The notes under the pieces: model-generated | Told to the model about the DNA's origin: nothing | Databases searched by the model: none | The model's input: the letters and a program-made list of their open reading frames with translations, nothing else | Made by a program: the position numbers and the translations under genes | Source of the DNA: Roseinatronobacter sp052379845 | GTDB lineage: Bacteria > Pseudomonadota > Alphaproteobacteria > Rhodobacterales > Rhodobacteraceae | Strand: one strand, 5' to 3' | Assembly: GCA_052379845.1 (NCBI GenBank) | Contig: JBQTCF010000021.1 | DNA: 64,000 nucleotides | Shown here: positions 9,118 through 18,257 of the stretch, piece by piece | Layout of the letters: each line of letters opens with the position of its first letter | Numbering within the stretch: position 1 is the first letter of the stretch

Positions 9118-9936
9118 TTGACAGTTCCGGCAATTGGCGCAGCAATGCTGCTGCACAACATGGACATTCTGCGCGACTGGCTTTTCGACACGGACCGCCC
9201 CATCGAGATTCAGGATTTCGTCGGCCCCGATGTCATTGCAGGCGACACAACCGCACTGGTGCAGGACTGGCAAACCGCGCTGCGGGGCCATAAGGGCGCG
9301 CGCGGCATTCACGGGCCATTCTTCGGGCTGGACCTGTCCAACCCGGACATGGACATGCGCGCCATCATTCAAGCCCGCCTGAACAAGGGGCTGGATATTG
9401 CCCATGCGCTGGGGGGGCAGTGGATGGTTGTGCATTCGCCCTTCACCTTCTGGCACAGCCTGAATTACACCAATTACCAGTTTTTGCGCGAAAGCCTGTT
9501 TGATGCTGTCGCGGATTGTCTGGACCCCGTGCTGAAACGCGCGGCGAATGCCGGTGTGACGCTGGTCGTTGAAAATATCGATGACACAGCCCCTGCCGAC
9601 CGCAGCGATCTTGTTGCGCAGATCGCCCACCCCAATTTGAAACTGTCGGTGGATACCGGCCATGCCGATCTGGCGCATGCCAATTATGGCGCGCCCCCGG
9701 TTGTGGATTTTCTGAACCATGCGGGCCACAATCTGGCGCATGTCCATTTGCAGGATGTCGACGGCCATGCCGACCGCCATTGGCACCCCGGCGACGGGCG
9801 CATCAACTGGCGGCCGGTTATGGACCTGCTGGGCAAGCACCCTTCGGCGCCCCCGCTGCTGCTGGAAGTGCGCAACAACCAACACCGCTTTCCACAGACC
9901 GCCGCCTTTCTGGAAGGGCTGACCGCACGAGCGTAA
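9118..9936 (+). CDS. Sugar phosphate isomerase/epimerase-like TIM-barrel protein
   Basis: This protein of about 272 residues has the AP-endonuclease-2 TIM-barrel fold shared by sugar isomerases, epimerases and endonuclease IV. Metal-ligand positions can be seen in VVENIDD, SVDTGHADL, LAHVHLQDVDGHADRHWHPGDG and LLLEVRN. I chose the TTG at 9118 because AAAGGA sits six bases before it and the protein then begins VPAIGAAML; an in-frame ATG at 9103 is the alternative and the frame stays open back to 8956. It is separated from coxG by about 280 bases, so it need not be part of the cox operon. The substrate is not known. Confidence 0.75.
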   Translation: MTVPAIGAAMLLHNMDILRDWLFDTDRPIEIQDFVGPDVIAGDTTALVQDWQTALRGHKGARGIHGPFFGLDLSNPDMDMRAIIQARLNKGLDIAHALGGQWMVVHSPFTFWHSLNYTNYQFLRESLFDAVADCLDPVLKRAANAGVTLVVENIDDTAPADRSDLVAQIAHPNLKLSVDTGHADLAHANYGAPPVVDFLNHAGHNLAHVHLQDVDGHADRHWHPGDGRINWRPVMDLLGKHPSAPPLLLEVRNNQHRFPQTAAFLEGLTARA

Positions 9937-9959
9937 CGACAGCAGACAACGCGCGGGTT

Positions 9960-10187
9960 TGGCCTTTTGCCGACATTGGGAATGCCCCAAGGCGCGGAAT
10001 CAAGGCCGCAGGCCGCCGCGCCATCGGCGGGCCGTCCCGCGGCCTGCCGATGACCTGAAGGTGTGCCAAGCGCTTGATGTCAGGAATATGTCGCCTGGAT
10101 AAACTGCATTCCTATACCGTGGGATCGGCAGACCCCGGCCCGCCGATAGCGCGGGCTATGTCCAAGTGCGAAGGGCAGCTTCAGGCC
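9960..10187 (+). repeat. TIR-bounded intergenic repeat, copy A
   Basis: This is a noncoding repeat of 228 bp, one of four in the window. It ends in GCTTCAGGCC; the left end is degenerate (GGCCTTTTGC for GGCCTGAAGC). The left arm carries a strong GC-rich inverted-repeat core (GGCCGCAGGCC, then CGGCGGGCCGTC, then GCGGCCTGCCGAT). The middle (CGCTTGATGTCAGGAATATG, GGATAAACTGCATTCC) matches copy C but differs from copies B and D. It lies between two convergent genes. Confidence 0.85.
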
Positions 10188-10221
10188 CAACCCGCGCGTG
10201 GCCCACCGCCCGTCACATGCT

Positions 10222-11100
10222 TTACCGCACCAGCATCCGGTTGCGGCGCAACTGCCACATCACCACCAGATTGGACAACAATAATACCGCAATGACCACC
10301 GCGCCCCCCACCAGCGTCAACTCTCCGGGGTCTTCGCCCAACAAGACCCAGACCAGAATCGGCGCAAGGATGGATTCCAGCAAAATCAGCAACGTCACCT
10401 CGGCCGAGGTGATATAGCGCGGCCCCAGTGTCATCAGCGAACTGGCAAACGTGATGAACGCACCATGCCCCAGCAACAGCCACCATTGCGCCGACACCGG
10501 CCCCATGATGTCGGCAAAAGGCGCCAGCACCAGTGCAGACCCCAGCAGCGCCACCGGCAGTAACGGCATGGTGGGACGCCCGCGCAATTTGCGCAAGGCG
10601 GTCATGGCACTGGCAAAACAAAACGCCACGCCCACCGCCATCAGGTCGCCATGCCAATGCGCGCCTGCCGTTTTCTGCGACCCCGCCAGAATGATGGCCA
10701 TGCCCACGAACACGCCCCCCATTGTCCACATCATGCGGCGGCTAATGATTTCGCCCAGAAAAACACGGCTCAGGATGGCCGCAAAAACCGGCATCGTGGC
10801 AATGATGAACACCACATTGGCCACACTGGTCAATGTGACCGCCAGCACAAACCCCGTGGCCGATGTGCCAAAAAATACCACATAGGTCAGCCCCGCGCTG
10901 CCACTGCACAAAACACTGGCCACCGCGCTGCGCCCTTGGGTCGCCAGCACAAACAGCATGATGAAAGCGCCCGATGTCAGGTTGCGCCAGAAGGCAATCG
11001 TCAGGCCGTCCGCATCAATCAACCGCACAAACAGGGAATCGGGCACAATGAACAGGACACCAAGGCCCGTGATCAGCAACCCTTTCAGGTGATCATTCAT
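10222..11100 (-). CDS. EamA/DMT-family transporter
   Basis: This 292-residue protein is a drug/metabolite transporter-superfamily (EamA) membrane protein with about ten hydrophobic segments arranged as two similar halves. The N-terminal half starts GLLITGLGVLFIVPDSLFVRLI and includes the family-type FWRNLTSG; the second half begins near MAVGVAFCFASAMTALRKLRG. Such proteins usually export metabolites or amino acids, but the substrate cannot be read here. It lies 36 bases downstream of the ABC permease gene on the same strand, so it may be cotranscribed with that operon. Its 3' end faces repeat copy A. Confidence 0.85.
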   Translation of the reverse strand: MNDHLKGLLITGLGVLFIVPDSLFVRLIDADGLTIAFWRNLTSGAFIMLFVLATQGRSAVASVLCSGSAGLTYVVFFGTSATGFVLAVTLTSVANVVFIIATMPVFAAILSRVFLGEIISRRMMWTMGGVFVGMAIILAGSQKTAGAHWHGDLMAVGVAFCFASAMTALRKLRGRPTMPLLPVALLGSALVLAPFADIMGPVSAQWWLLLGHGAFITFASSLMTLGPRYITSAEVTLLILLESILAPILVWVLLGEDPGELTLVGGAVVIAVLLLSNLVVMWQLRRNRMLVR

Positions 11101-11136
11101 AAGGGCATCAAGCGCCAGCCCTGCAGCGGTGTCAAC

Positions 11137-11904
11137 CTATCCCGGTGCACGTTCGGCCCAGCCAGCAAAAATCTTCTCCAATGCGACGACGAAATAATAC
11201 AGAACAATCCCCAGAAACGCCAAGGCGATCAGCACGGCAAACATCAGCGGAAAATCCGAATTGGTGCGCCCTGAATCGAACAACGCGCCCAAACCCCGCC
11301 CATGCGGGCTGACAATCTCCATCAGATTGGTGCCAATAAACGCCAGTGTCACGGCCACTTTCAGCGCACCAAAAAATTCCGGCAGCGTTTTGGGCAACGC
11401 GATTTTCCAGAAAATCGTGGCCTGTGACGCGCCAAGGCTGCGCAGGATGTCGCGGTATTCCGGTTCCAGCGTGGACAGGCCAATGCTGACCGACACCGCA
11501 ATAGGGAAGAAGGAAATCATGAAGGCCAGAAGCACTGTGTTGAAATCATGCTGCCCCACAAACATCAACGCGACAATCGGCACCACTGTGGCCTTCGGGA
11601 TGGCATTGAACCCCACCAGCAACGGATACAGGGCATCGCGCATGGTGCGCGAAAACCCCATAACCATGCCCAGAAGCGTGCCAAACACCACCGCCAGAAA
11701 CAGCCCCACCACTGTGCGCCACAGCGTTTGCCACCCCATCGACAGAAATAATGGCCAATGGCGTTCAAACGCAGGCGGCAGGTCGGACGGCGCGGCCATC
11801 TTGAACCGTGGCCAGCCATTGAACCATACCAGCCATTCCCAGAACAGCAGGAACACCACCACGGCAATAACCGGCACCACAAAGGCGCGAATATGCTTGT
11901 TCAT
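11137..11904 (-). CDS. ABC transporter permease, TauC/SsuC/ThiX type
   Basis: This is an integral membrane permease of 255 residues from the nitrate/taurine/sulfonate (NitT/TauT) import class. Six hydrophobic segments are visible. The cytoplasmic EAA loop appears as LEPEYRDILRSLGASQATIFWKIALPKTLPEFFGALK, the class-typical position. The start ATG overlaps the ATPase stop. With the neighbouring ATPase and periplasmic protein it makes a complete importer. The substrate is unknown; candidates for this class include sulfonates and thiamine or pyrimidine precursors. Confidence 0.88.
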   Translation of the reverse strand: MNKHIRAFVVPVIAVVVFLLFWEWLVWFNGWPRFKMAAPSDLPPAFERHWPLFLSMGWQTLWRTVVGLFLAVVFGTLLGMVMGFSRTMRDALYPLLVGFNAIPKATVVPIVALMFVGQHDFNTVLLAFMISFFPIAVSVSIGLSTLEPEYRDILRSLGASQATIFWKIALPKTLPEFFGALKVAVTLAFIGTNLMEIVSPHGRGLGALFDSGRTNSDFPLMFAVLIALAFLGIVLYYFVVALEKIFAGWAERAPG

Positions 11905-12698
11905 GTCGTGCCCTCCTCGGCGGGGCTGCGCCCTTGGGCAATCTGGATCTGGTGGCGCAGAATATTCAACTGTTCCGCCGCCACAGGGGTATAAAGATCC
12001 TCCAGCGTGCGCGGCCCGCGTGACGGAACCTCCAGCACATATTGCGTGCGCGCCGGACGGCCCGACAGCACCACCACCTGATCGGCCAGAAAAATGGATT
12101 CGCGCAGATCATGGGTAATCAGCACGCCGGTAAACGGTTCACGTTCCTTCACGCGGTGCATGGTCTGCCACAGGTCCTCGCGGGTGAACGCATCCAGCGC
12201 GCCGAAGGGTTCATCCAGAATCAACACATCGGGCTGATGGATCAGCGCACGGCACAGGCTGGCGCGCTGGCGCATACCGCCGGACAACTCTGACGGGCGC
12301 TTGTCCTCAAACCCTTCCAGCCCGACCAGCGACAGCAGGAACCGCGCGCGATCCTCGGCCTGTTTTCTCGACAGTTTTGATGGCACAATTTCCAGCGGCA
12401 ACAACACGTTTTTCAGGATCGTGCGCCATTCCAGCAGCACGGGGTTCTGAAACGCCATCCCCACAGTGGATCGCGGCCCCTTCACGCGCTCGCCATGCAG
12501 CCACACTTCGCCCTCATCAGGCTTCATCAGGCCCGCAATCAGCCGCGTCAGCGTGGATTTGCCACAGCCCGACGGGCCAACCACGGCCACGAATCCCCCT
12601 TCGGGAACGGATATTTCCAGCCCGTCCAGCACCGGCAACGGCCCGGCATCGGTCTGATAGGCGTGTTTCACGCCTTTGATTTCGATAAGAGTCTGCAT
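11901..12698 (-). CDS. ABC transporter ATP-binding protein, NitT/TauT type
   Basis: This 265-residue ATPase energises the importer. Walker A is GPSGCGKST, the signature is LSGGMRQRASL, Walker B is VLILDEPFGALD, and the switch His is in LITHDLRES. I place the start at the internal ATG (MQTLIEIKG), which gives the family's normal N-terminus and has a GGGGGCGGG run just before it; the frame is also open from 12713. The stop overlaps the permease start by four bases. Gene order is binding protein, ATPase, permease, then the EamA gene. Confidence 0.9.
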   Translation of the reverse strand: MQTLIEIKGVKHAYQTDAGPLPVLDGLEISVPEGGFVAVVGPSGCGKSTLTRLIAGLMKPDEGEVWLHGERVKGPRSTVGMAFQNPVLLEWRTILKNVLLPLEIVPSKLSRKQAEDRARFLLSLVGLEGFEDKRPSELSGGMRQRASLCRALIHQPDVLILDEPFGALDAFTREDLWQTMHRVKEREPFTGVLITHDLRESIFLADQVVVLSGRPARTQYVLEVPSRGPRTLEDLYTPVAAEQLNILRHQIQIAQGRSPAEEGTT

Positions 12699-12758
12699 CC
12701 CGCCCCCGAACATGTCCGAACCAGCGCAACCCGCGCTGCGCTGGCCGTATCCCTCAGA

Positions 12759-13763
12759 TCAATTCAGCTTGAACCCGCCTTCGGGCAGGAACGCATCCGT
12801 GAAATAATCCGATGCATCAGGTTCGGTCTGATACTCATAGGTCAGCTTGATCTGCTCCAGCGAATTGGCAAAACGGTCAGCGTCAATAATGCCCATGCCA
12901 TTCTCCAGCACCCAATCGGTCACCACCGAATCCGCCAGCGCCAGCTCCAGACGGCGCAATTCCAGCTCGCCATCCATCGCGGGGTTGCGGCTCACCAGCG
13001 CGTCAATCGCGGCGGCGGGGTCTGCAATCGTATCCACCCAGCCCTTGGCCACGGCCTCAAGGAAGCCCGACACGGCATCAGGGTTTTCCGCCGCAAAATC
13101 GGTATTGACGATGATCACATTGCCATAAAGGTCAACACCGTGATCGGCCATCAGAATAACTGTCAGGTCCTCTTCGGGCACACCCAGCCGCGCCGTGCTC
13201 AGAAACGATGTGAAGGAAAATCCCGTCACCGCATCAACAGTGCCTTCCGCCAGGGACGGCTCGCGCGTGGGGAACCCCACAGGCTCAATGGTGACCGCAC
13301 TGGCATCAATGCCGGTTTCGGCCACAAAAATGGGCCATTGCGCGAAAGCGCCATCAGGGGGCGGCGCGCCCAGAATGCGCCCTTCCAGATCGGACGGGGT
13401 TTCAATCCCCAGCGACTTGCGCCCCACAATCGCAAAGGGCGGCTTGTCATAAACCATCATCGCCCCGATCACCGGCGCATCAGGGTTCTGGTCAAGGAAT
13501 TTGATCAGGCTGTTGATATCGGCAAACCCTACAGGAAATGCGCCAGTGGCCACTTTGGGAATGGCATCCAGACTGCCCTGCCCCGCGGTCACTTCCACCT
13601 CCAGGCCCGCATCCGCAAAATAGCCCTTGTCGATGGCCACAAAATAAGGCGCCGACGGCCCCTCGAACCGCCAGTCCAGTGCGAATGGCATGCTTGTCTG
13701 CGCATGCGCGGAAACCGCAACGACCCCAAGGCCGATTGCAGCACTCATAGTGCGGTGGAACAT
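12759..13763 (-). CDS. ABC transporter substrate-binding protein, NMT1/THI5-like
   Basis: This is the periplasmic binding protein of the importer, 334 residues. Residues 1-20 form a signal peptide (MFHRTMSAAIGLGVVAVSAHA, cleavage near AHA-QT). The mature part opens with the class-typical FALDWRFEGPSAPYFVAIDKGYFADAGLEVEV, which resembles NMT1/ThiY-like proteins that bind pyrimidine or thiamine precursors, and also nitrate/sulfonate binders. The start is fixed by GGAGGG upstream. Similarity in the opening motif suggests a small heterocyclic ligand, but this is only inference. A short inverted repeat lies just upstream. Confidence 0.85.
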   Translation of the reverse strand: MFHRTMSAAIGLGVVAVSAHAQTSMPFALDWRFEGPSAPYFVAIDKGYFADAGLEVEVTAGQGSLDAIPKVATGAFPVGFADINSLIKFLDQNPDAPVIGAMMVYDKPPFAIVGRKSLGIETPSDLEGRILGAPPPDGAFAQWPIFVAETGIDASAVTIEPVGFPTREPSLAEGTVDAVTGFSFTSFLSTARLGVPEEDLTVILMADHGVDLYGNVIIVNTDFAAENPDAVSGFLEAVAKGWVDTIADPAAAIDALVSRNPAMDGELELRRLELALADSVVTDWVLENGMGIIDADRFANSLEQIKLTYEYQTEPDASDYFTDAFLPEGGFKLN

Positions 13764-13782
13764 CCAGAACCCTCCTGTTGAT

Positions 13783-13801
13783 CTTACGTCTTTTGCGTAA
13801 G
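13783..13801. promoter_or_regulatory. Inverted repeat upstream of the ABC operon
   Basis: CTTACG and CGTAAG form a perfect six-base inverted repeat with a seven-base spacer, about 20 bases before the binding-protein start codon and immediately upstream of its ribosome site. The position suits an operator or a small hairpin controlling the importer. No regulator gene lies nearby, so the protein that would bind it is unknown. Confidence 0.35.
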
Positions 13802-13953
13802 TGGTGTTTGCCAAAGTGTCATGGCACGGCTGCAGCCGCCCGCGCGCACCCCACCACATTGCCGCATTCTTGGGCATCTTCGGAATGGATGCAAGAAAAT
13901 TGATCACATAGAAAATCACCCGCAGCCCGCGCATTGCCGCGTCACACTGCTTT

Positions 13954-14039
13954 CATTCTGGCAAAAATATCCACCGGGGTTTCTGAAGGGGGGCGTGCCC
14001 CCCTTCAGGCAGGGGGTTTGGGGGGCAGCTGCCCCCCAA
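13954..14039. repeat. CATTCTGGC-type intergenic hairpin element, copy 1
   Basis: This element begins CATTCTGGC, two variable bases, AAATATCC, and then carries two perfect hairpins. The first is an 11-base stem, TGAAGGGGGGC with its complement, at 13984-14007. The second is a perfect palindrome centred on GCAGCTGC at 14018-14039. The same lead sequence occurs at 25960. I recall this kind of element as common in intergenic DNA of Rhodobacterales, often after genes, and it would act well as a bidirectional terminator. Here it overlaps the 3' end of a small membrane-protein gene. Confidence 0.7.
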
Positions 14040-14334
14040 GCCACCCTCGGGATACTGAACGCCGCGCGCGCAGCCATCCCCCTGCGCCGCCAAGCAGCAC
14101 CCCCAACAAGGCAGGCAGCACAAAAACCGACAGCATTATCGCCATTCCCAGCCCCCCCATCTGCCCCGCATGGCCGCGCAGCGACACAAACATCCCGGCC
14201 ACGGCCAGCACATGGCCCAGCACAACTGCCCCGAAGGCCCGCCGCCAGCCATTGCGCAGCAGCACATAGCCCAGCACCGCGCCCGCGAAGACCGCCGCCG
14301 CCATGAACAGATAGATGCGCGCTTCCGGTCCCAT
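14005..14334 (-). CDS. Small membrane protein downstream of murC
   Basis: This is a 109-residue hydrophobic protein of unknown function with about three membrane segments (IYLFMAAAVFAGAVLGYVLL, FGAVVLGHVLAVAGMFVSL, MAIMLSVFVLPALLGVLLGG). The ATG overlaps the murC stop as ATGA, so it is coupled to murC. A small membrane protein after murC is, as I recall, common in this family. The last dozen residues (GWLGGQLPPKPPA) are encoded inside the hairpin repeat, so the natural C-terminus has probably been replaced or extended by the insertion of that element. Confidence 0.7.
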   Translation of the reverse strand: MGPEARIYLFMAAAVFAGAVLGYVLLRNGWRRAFGAVVLGHVLAVAGMFVSLRGHAGQMGGLGMAIMLSVFVLPALLGVLLGGAGGWLRARRSVSRGWLGGQLPPKPPA

Positions 14335-15746
14335 CAGGCCGCTTTCGCCTGCAGGCGTGGCAACAATGCATGCGCCCAGCCCGAAATCGTCCCCGCCCCA
14401 AGGCACACCACCATATCGCCCTTGCCGGCATGCGCGCGCACCAGCGCTTCCAGATCATCCTCTGTGGTCACCGCAAACGCTGCGCGATGTCCATGCGCGG
14501 CCAGCCCTGTCAGCAAATCATCACGGCTGGCCCCTGCAATCGGGTCTTCACCGGCGGCATAGACCGGCGCAATCCCTACCACATCGGCTTCATTGAAGCA
14601 GGTGCAGAAATCCTCGAACAGGCTCGACAGGCGCGAATAGCGGTGCGGCTGGTGCACCGCAATCACGCGCCCCTGTCCGCCCAGCGCCTGCCGCGCCGCG
14701 CGCAGCACGGCAGCAATTTCAACCGGGTGATGGCCGTAATCGTCAATGATGGTCACGCCCCCCACTTCGCCCACACGGGTAAAGCGGCGGTTCACGCCCC
14801 CGAAACCGGCAAGTGCCGCGCGAATTTCCGCGCCATTCATCCCCAGATGGCGCGCCGCGGCCACAGCAGCCAGCGCATTGGACACATTATGGTCGCCGGG
14901 CATGGGCAGGCTGCACCCTTCAATCACGCGCCCTTCATCCTGATACGCAATATCGAAATGCGCGACGCCCTTTTCATAGCGCAGGTTGATCGCGCGAATA
15001 TCGGCCTGCGCATTGAACCCGAAGGTCACCACACGCCGGTCGGTGATCTTGGCAACCAGCGCCTGCACTTCGGCATGATCGGTGCAGCAGATGGCCAGCC
15101 CGTAAAACGGTATGCCTTCGACAAAATTCAGGAACCCGCGGCGCAGCGCATCGAAACTGCCCCAATGTTCCATATGTTCGGGGTCAATATTCGTGACAAT
15201 CGCAATGGTTGCAGGCAGCCGGTTGAACGACCCGTCGGATTCGTCAGCTTCAACCACCATCCATTCGCCCGCGCCTGCGCGCGCATTGGACCCGTAGGCA
15301 TGGATCACGCCCCCGTTTATCACTGTGGGGTCCAGCCCGCCACGGTCCAGAAGCGTGGCCACCATGGTGGTGGTGGTGGTCTTGCCATGCGTGCCCGCCA
15401 CTGCGATGTTGGACCGCAGGCGCATCAGTTCCGCCAGCATTTCAGCGCGGCGCACCACTGGCAGGCCCGCGCGGCGCGCCGCCGCCAGTTCGGGGTTGTC
15501 GGGCTTGATGGCCGTGGACACCACAATCACTTCGGCATCGGCCACATTTTCGGCGCGCTGGCCAATGAAGATTTCCGCGCCCAGTTCGGCCAGCCGGTCG
15601 GTTATGGCCGTGGCCTTCAGGTCGGACCCCTGCACGCGGTAGCCATGTGTCATCAGCACTTCTGCAATGCCCGACATGCCAATGCCCCCGATCCCGATAA
15701 AATGGATCGGGCCAATATCGGTTGGCAGTTTTGTGGCGGGGCTCAT
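14334..15746 (-). CDS. murC: UDP-N-acetylmuramate-L-alanine ligase
   Basis: This cytoplasmic enzyme adds L-alanine to UDP-N-acetylmuramic acid using ATP, the first peptide step of peptidoglycan synthesis; 470 residues. The nucleotide-sugar site is HFIGIGGIGMSGIAEVL near the N-terminus, the ATP loop is AGTHGKTTTTTM, and the Mur-ligase C-terminal domain includes YGHHPVEIAAVLRA and HQPHRYSRL. Length fits the family. The start overlaps the murG stop by ATGA, making murG-murC one coupled unit after ftsW. Confidence 0.97.
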   Translation of the reverse strand: MSPATKLPTDIGPIHFIGIGGIGMSGIAEVLMTHGYRVQGSDLKATAITDRLAELGAEIFIGQRAENVADAEVIVVSTAIKPDNPELAAARRAGLPVVRRAEMLAELMRLRSNIAVAGTHGKTTTTTMVATLLDRGGLDPTVINGGVIHAYGSNARAGAGEWMVVEADESDGSFNRLPATIAIVTNIDPEHMEHWGSFDALRRGFLNFVEGIPFYGLAICCTDHAEVQALVAKITDRRVVTFGFNAQADIRAINLRYEKGVAHFDIAYQDEGRVIEGCSLPMPGDHNVSNALAAVAAARHLGMNGAEIRAALAGFGGVNRRFTRVGEVGGVTIIDDYGHHPVEIAAVLRAARQALGGQGRVIAVHQPHRYSRLSSLFEDFCTCFNEADVVGIAPVYAAGEDPIAGASRDDLLTGLAAHGHRAAFAVTTEDDLEALVRAHAGKGDMVVCLGAGTISGWAHALLPRLQAKAA

Positions 15747-16843
15747 GGCTTTTCCTTTCGGGCAAGGGCTTCGACCAGTTCTACCAGATGCTCGGTCGCA
15801 TCTGCACGACCTGCCGACAGCGCGGCGCGCGCCATGGCTTCGGCCGCTTTGGGGTTGGACAGGATTGACATCAGGCTTTCGGTCACTGCGCCCGCATTGA
15901 AGTGCGTTTCAGGAAACACCACGGCCGCATCCACCCGCGACAGCATTTTGGCATTTGCCGCCTGATGGTTGCCTGTGGCCGCCGCATAGGGCACCAGCAC
16001 GCTGGGTCGGCCAATCACGGAAATATCGGCAACCGACGACGCGCCCGCACGGCTGATGACAAGCTGGCATTCCGACAGGCGGCGGGGAATATCCCCGAAA
16101 AACGGCGCAACCTCGGCACGCACACCGCCCGCTTCATAGGCGGCAATCACGCGCGCAATATCTTCTTCGCGGGCCTGATGGGCCACTGTCAGGTTGCGCT
16201 TCAGCGCGTCAGGCAGGGCGGCAATGGCAGCGGGCACCACATCTGACAGGATGCGCGCGCCTTGTGATCCGCCAATCACCAGCAGGTCCATGGGGTAATC
16301 GCCGGGCGCAATATAGCCTGCGCCCGCGCGGTCGCGCACGTCAGCGCGCACGGGATTTCCGGTAAACACCGCCTCCACCCCGTCGGCGCCCTGAACAGGC
16401 CATGTCCCACAGGCCAGCGCAGTGACCCGCTTTGCAAAAAACGCGTTCACCTGCCCCAGAACACCGTTTTGTTCATGGATCATGCGCGGCACACGCAGCA
16501 CCACCGCCGCCGCCAATGCAGGCACCGACGGATAGCCGCCAAACCCCACAACCACGCGCGGCCGGTCCAGCACCATGCCCGCCACCGCGCGCAATATACC
16601 AAGGCCCAGCCGCAATGGAACCAGCACCCTGGCCGCAAGCCCGCCGCGCGCGAAGGTCGCGGCGCTGACTGTGTCAACCCGCACCGCCTGTGGAAACCCG
16701 CCCGCATAGCGCGCGCCGCGCGCATCGGTGGACAGCTTCACCCGCCAGCCCCGCGCCAGCAGCGCTTCGGCCAGCGCCTGTGCGGGGAACATATGCCCGC
16801 CAGTGCCCCCGGCAGCAATCAGAACAAGCGGTGGTTTGGCCAT
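15743..16843 (-). CDS. murG: Lipid II synthase (N-acetylglucosaminyl transferase)
   Basis: MurG transfers GlcNAc from UDP-GlcNAc to lipid I on the inner face of the membrane, giving lipid II; 366 residues. The family signatures are visible: GGTGGHMFPAQALAE at the N-terminus, GFGGYPSVPA, HEQNGVLGQVNAF, and LLVIGGSQGARIL opening the second Rossmann domain, with SRAGASSVADI near the donor site. The start at 16843 gives the family N-terminus and lies one base after the ftsW stop. An upstream extension to 16978 is open but is ftsW sequence in another frame. Confidence 0.97.
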   Translation of the reverse strand: MAKPPLVLIAAGGTGGHMFPAQALAEALLARGWRVKLSTDARGARYAGGFPQAVRVDTVSAATFARGGLAARVLVPLRLGLGILRAVAGMVLDRPRVVVGFGGYPSVPALAAAVVLRVPRMIHEQNGVLGQVNAFFAKRVTALACGTWPVQGADGVEAVFTGNPVRADVRDRAGAGYIAPGDYPMDLLVIGGSQGARILSDVVPAAIAALPDALKRNLTVAHQAREEDIARVIAAYEAGGVRAEVAPFFGDIPRRLSECQLVISRAGASSVADISVIGRPSVLVPYAAATGNHQAANAKMLSRVDAAVVFPETHFNAGAVTESLMSILSNPKAAEAMARAALSAGRADATEHLVELVEALARKEKP

Positions 16844-16844
16844 A

Positions 16845-18023
16845 TCAGCCCCCTGACCCCAGCCCACGACGCGACAGGATTTCGCCGATCTCGCCCTGCG
16901 GTCTGGTGCGTGTGAATGCCAGCAACATACCAATTGCCATCCCTGTCGCAAGCAGCGACGACCCGCCATAGGATACAAACGGCAAAGTCATCCCCTTGGA
17001 TGGCAGCAGGCGCACGGCAACGCCCATATTGATCATGGCCTGAATGGAAAATACCGCAACAATGCCCGTCCCCGCAAGGCGGATGAACACATCGCGTTCC
17101 CGCATCAGCCGGAACAATGACCGCAGCAGGATCATGGCGTATAGCCCGATAATGAACAACACCAGAATAAACCCGTATTCTTCGGCAGCCACCGCGATGA
17201 TAAAATCGGTATGCGCATCGGGCAAGGACCATTTCACGCGCCCTTCGCCCACACCTGCGCCGAAAAACCCGCCTTCCGATATGGCGTTTTGCGCATAGCC
17301 CATCTGGGTGCGCGGGTCCACGTCAGGGGCCAGAAACCCGTCAATGCGGCGTGCAAAATGTTCGGATGAAGTATAGGCCGCCCAGCCCCCCGCAACCACC
17401 AGCCCCGCAAACCCCACCAACAGCACCATGGGCGCACCGGCCACGAAATACATGATCATCCAGCCTGCCGCGATCAGCGCGGCCTGTCCGAAATCCGGCT
17501 GAAGCGCCAGCATTGCCACCACCAGAAACGTGAATCCGAAGGACAATGCGCGCCCCGGCGGGCCATTGAGGTCTTGCGATGATGCCATAAGCCATGCGGC
17601 AAACACCGCCAGCATGGGCTTCAAAAACTCGGACGGTTGGAACGACCCGAAGCCAAGGCTGAACCACCGCGTGGCCCCCTTGCCGAAATCCGTGCCGAAA
17701 AACGGCAGCAACATCAGCGCCAGCAAACTGGCGAAAAACCCCACCACAGCGAAACGGCGTATGCGTTCGGGCGAACACATGGACAGGCCCAGCATGGCCA
17801 CCAGACCCAGAATACCGAAAAACACCTGTCGCTGGACATAGTAGAACGGCGGCAACCCGTTACGCGTGGCCAGTGGCGGCGATGCCGCAAGCCCCAGAAG
17901 CAGCCCCACCGCCATAAGCAACAAAACCCCTGTCAGGGTCATCTTGTCGATTGTGCGCCACCAGCGTGGAAGGATAGGGTCCACCACGCGCATGGGCGCG
18001 GTGCCATAGACCATTTCTGTCAT
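16845..18023 (-). CDS. ftsW: Peptidoglycan glycosyltransferase, SEDS family
   Basis: FtsW polymerises lipid II at the division septum together with a class B penicillin-binding protein; 392 residues with about ten membrane segments. SEDS-family motifs are visible: SLGFGSFQPSEFLKPMLAVFAAWL, LQPDFGQAALI, and near the C-terminus KGMTLPFVSYGGSSLLATGMAIGMLL. The order ftsW-murG-murC follows the usual cell-wall cluster, although mraY, murD and murB are not inside the window. It is the first gene of a leftward operon and is divergent from the next gene. Confidence 0.95.
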   Translation of the reverse strand: MTEMVYGTAPMRVVDPILPRWWRTIDKMTLTGVLLLMAVGLLLGLAASPPLATRNGLPPFYYVQRQVFFGILGLVAMLGLSMCSPERIRRFAVVGFFASLLALMLLPFFGTDFGKGATRWFSLGFGSFQPSEFLKPMLAVFAAWLMASSQDLNGPPGRALSFGFTFLVVAMLALQPDFGQAALIAAGWMIMYFVAGAPMVLLVGFAGLVVAGGWAAYTSSEHFARRIDGFLAPDVDPRTQMGYAQNAISEGGFFGAGVGEGRVKWSLPDAHTDFIIAVAAEEYGFILVLFIIGLYAMILLRSLFRLMRERDVFIRLAGTGIVAVFSIQAMINMGVAVRLLPSKGMTLPFVSYGGSSLLATGMAIGMLLAFTRTRPQGEIGEILSRRGLGSGG

Positions 18024-18257
18024 GCGACTGCCTCGATAGAACCGCGAATTGCCTGTATAGTGCCTGCTTGCGCCCGATTTGTCGGGTCTGTGGGCGCAAG
18101 TCTAACCCGAACGCGTGTTTCAATCCAGCACAAACACGCGCCGCCGCGTCACAGCCGCGTGCGTCAAACAGGTGAAAACCGGTCCCCTGCTGCAACTAGG
18201 GCTTGAACGGCGCACCACACAGGCCCACAAGGAAGCAAGGATTGAAAGCACGTTTTT

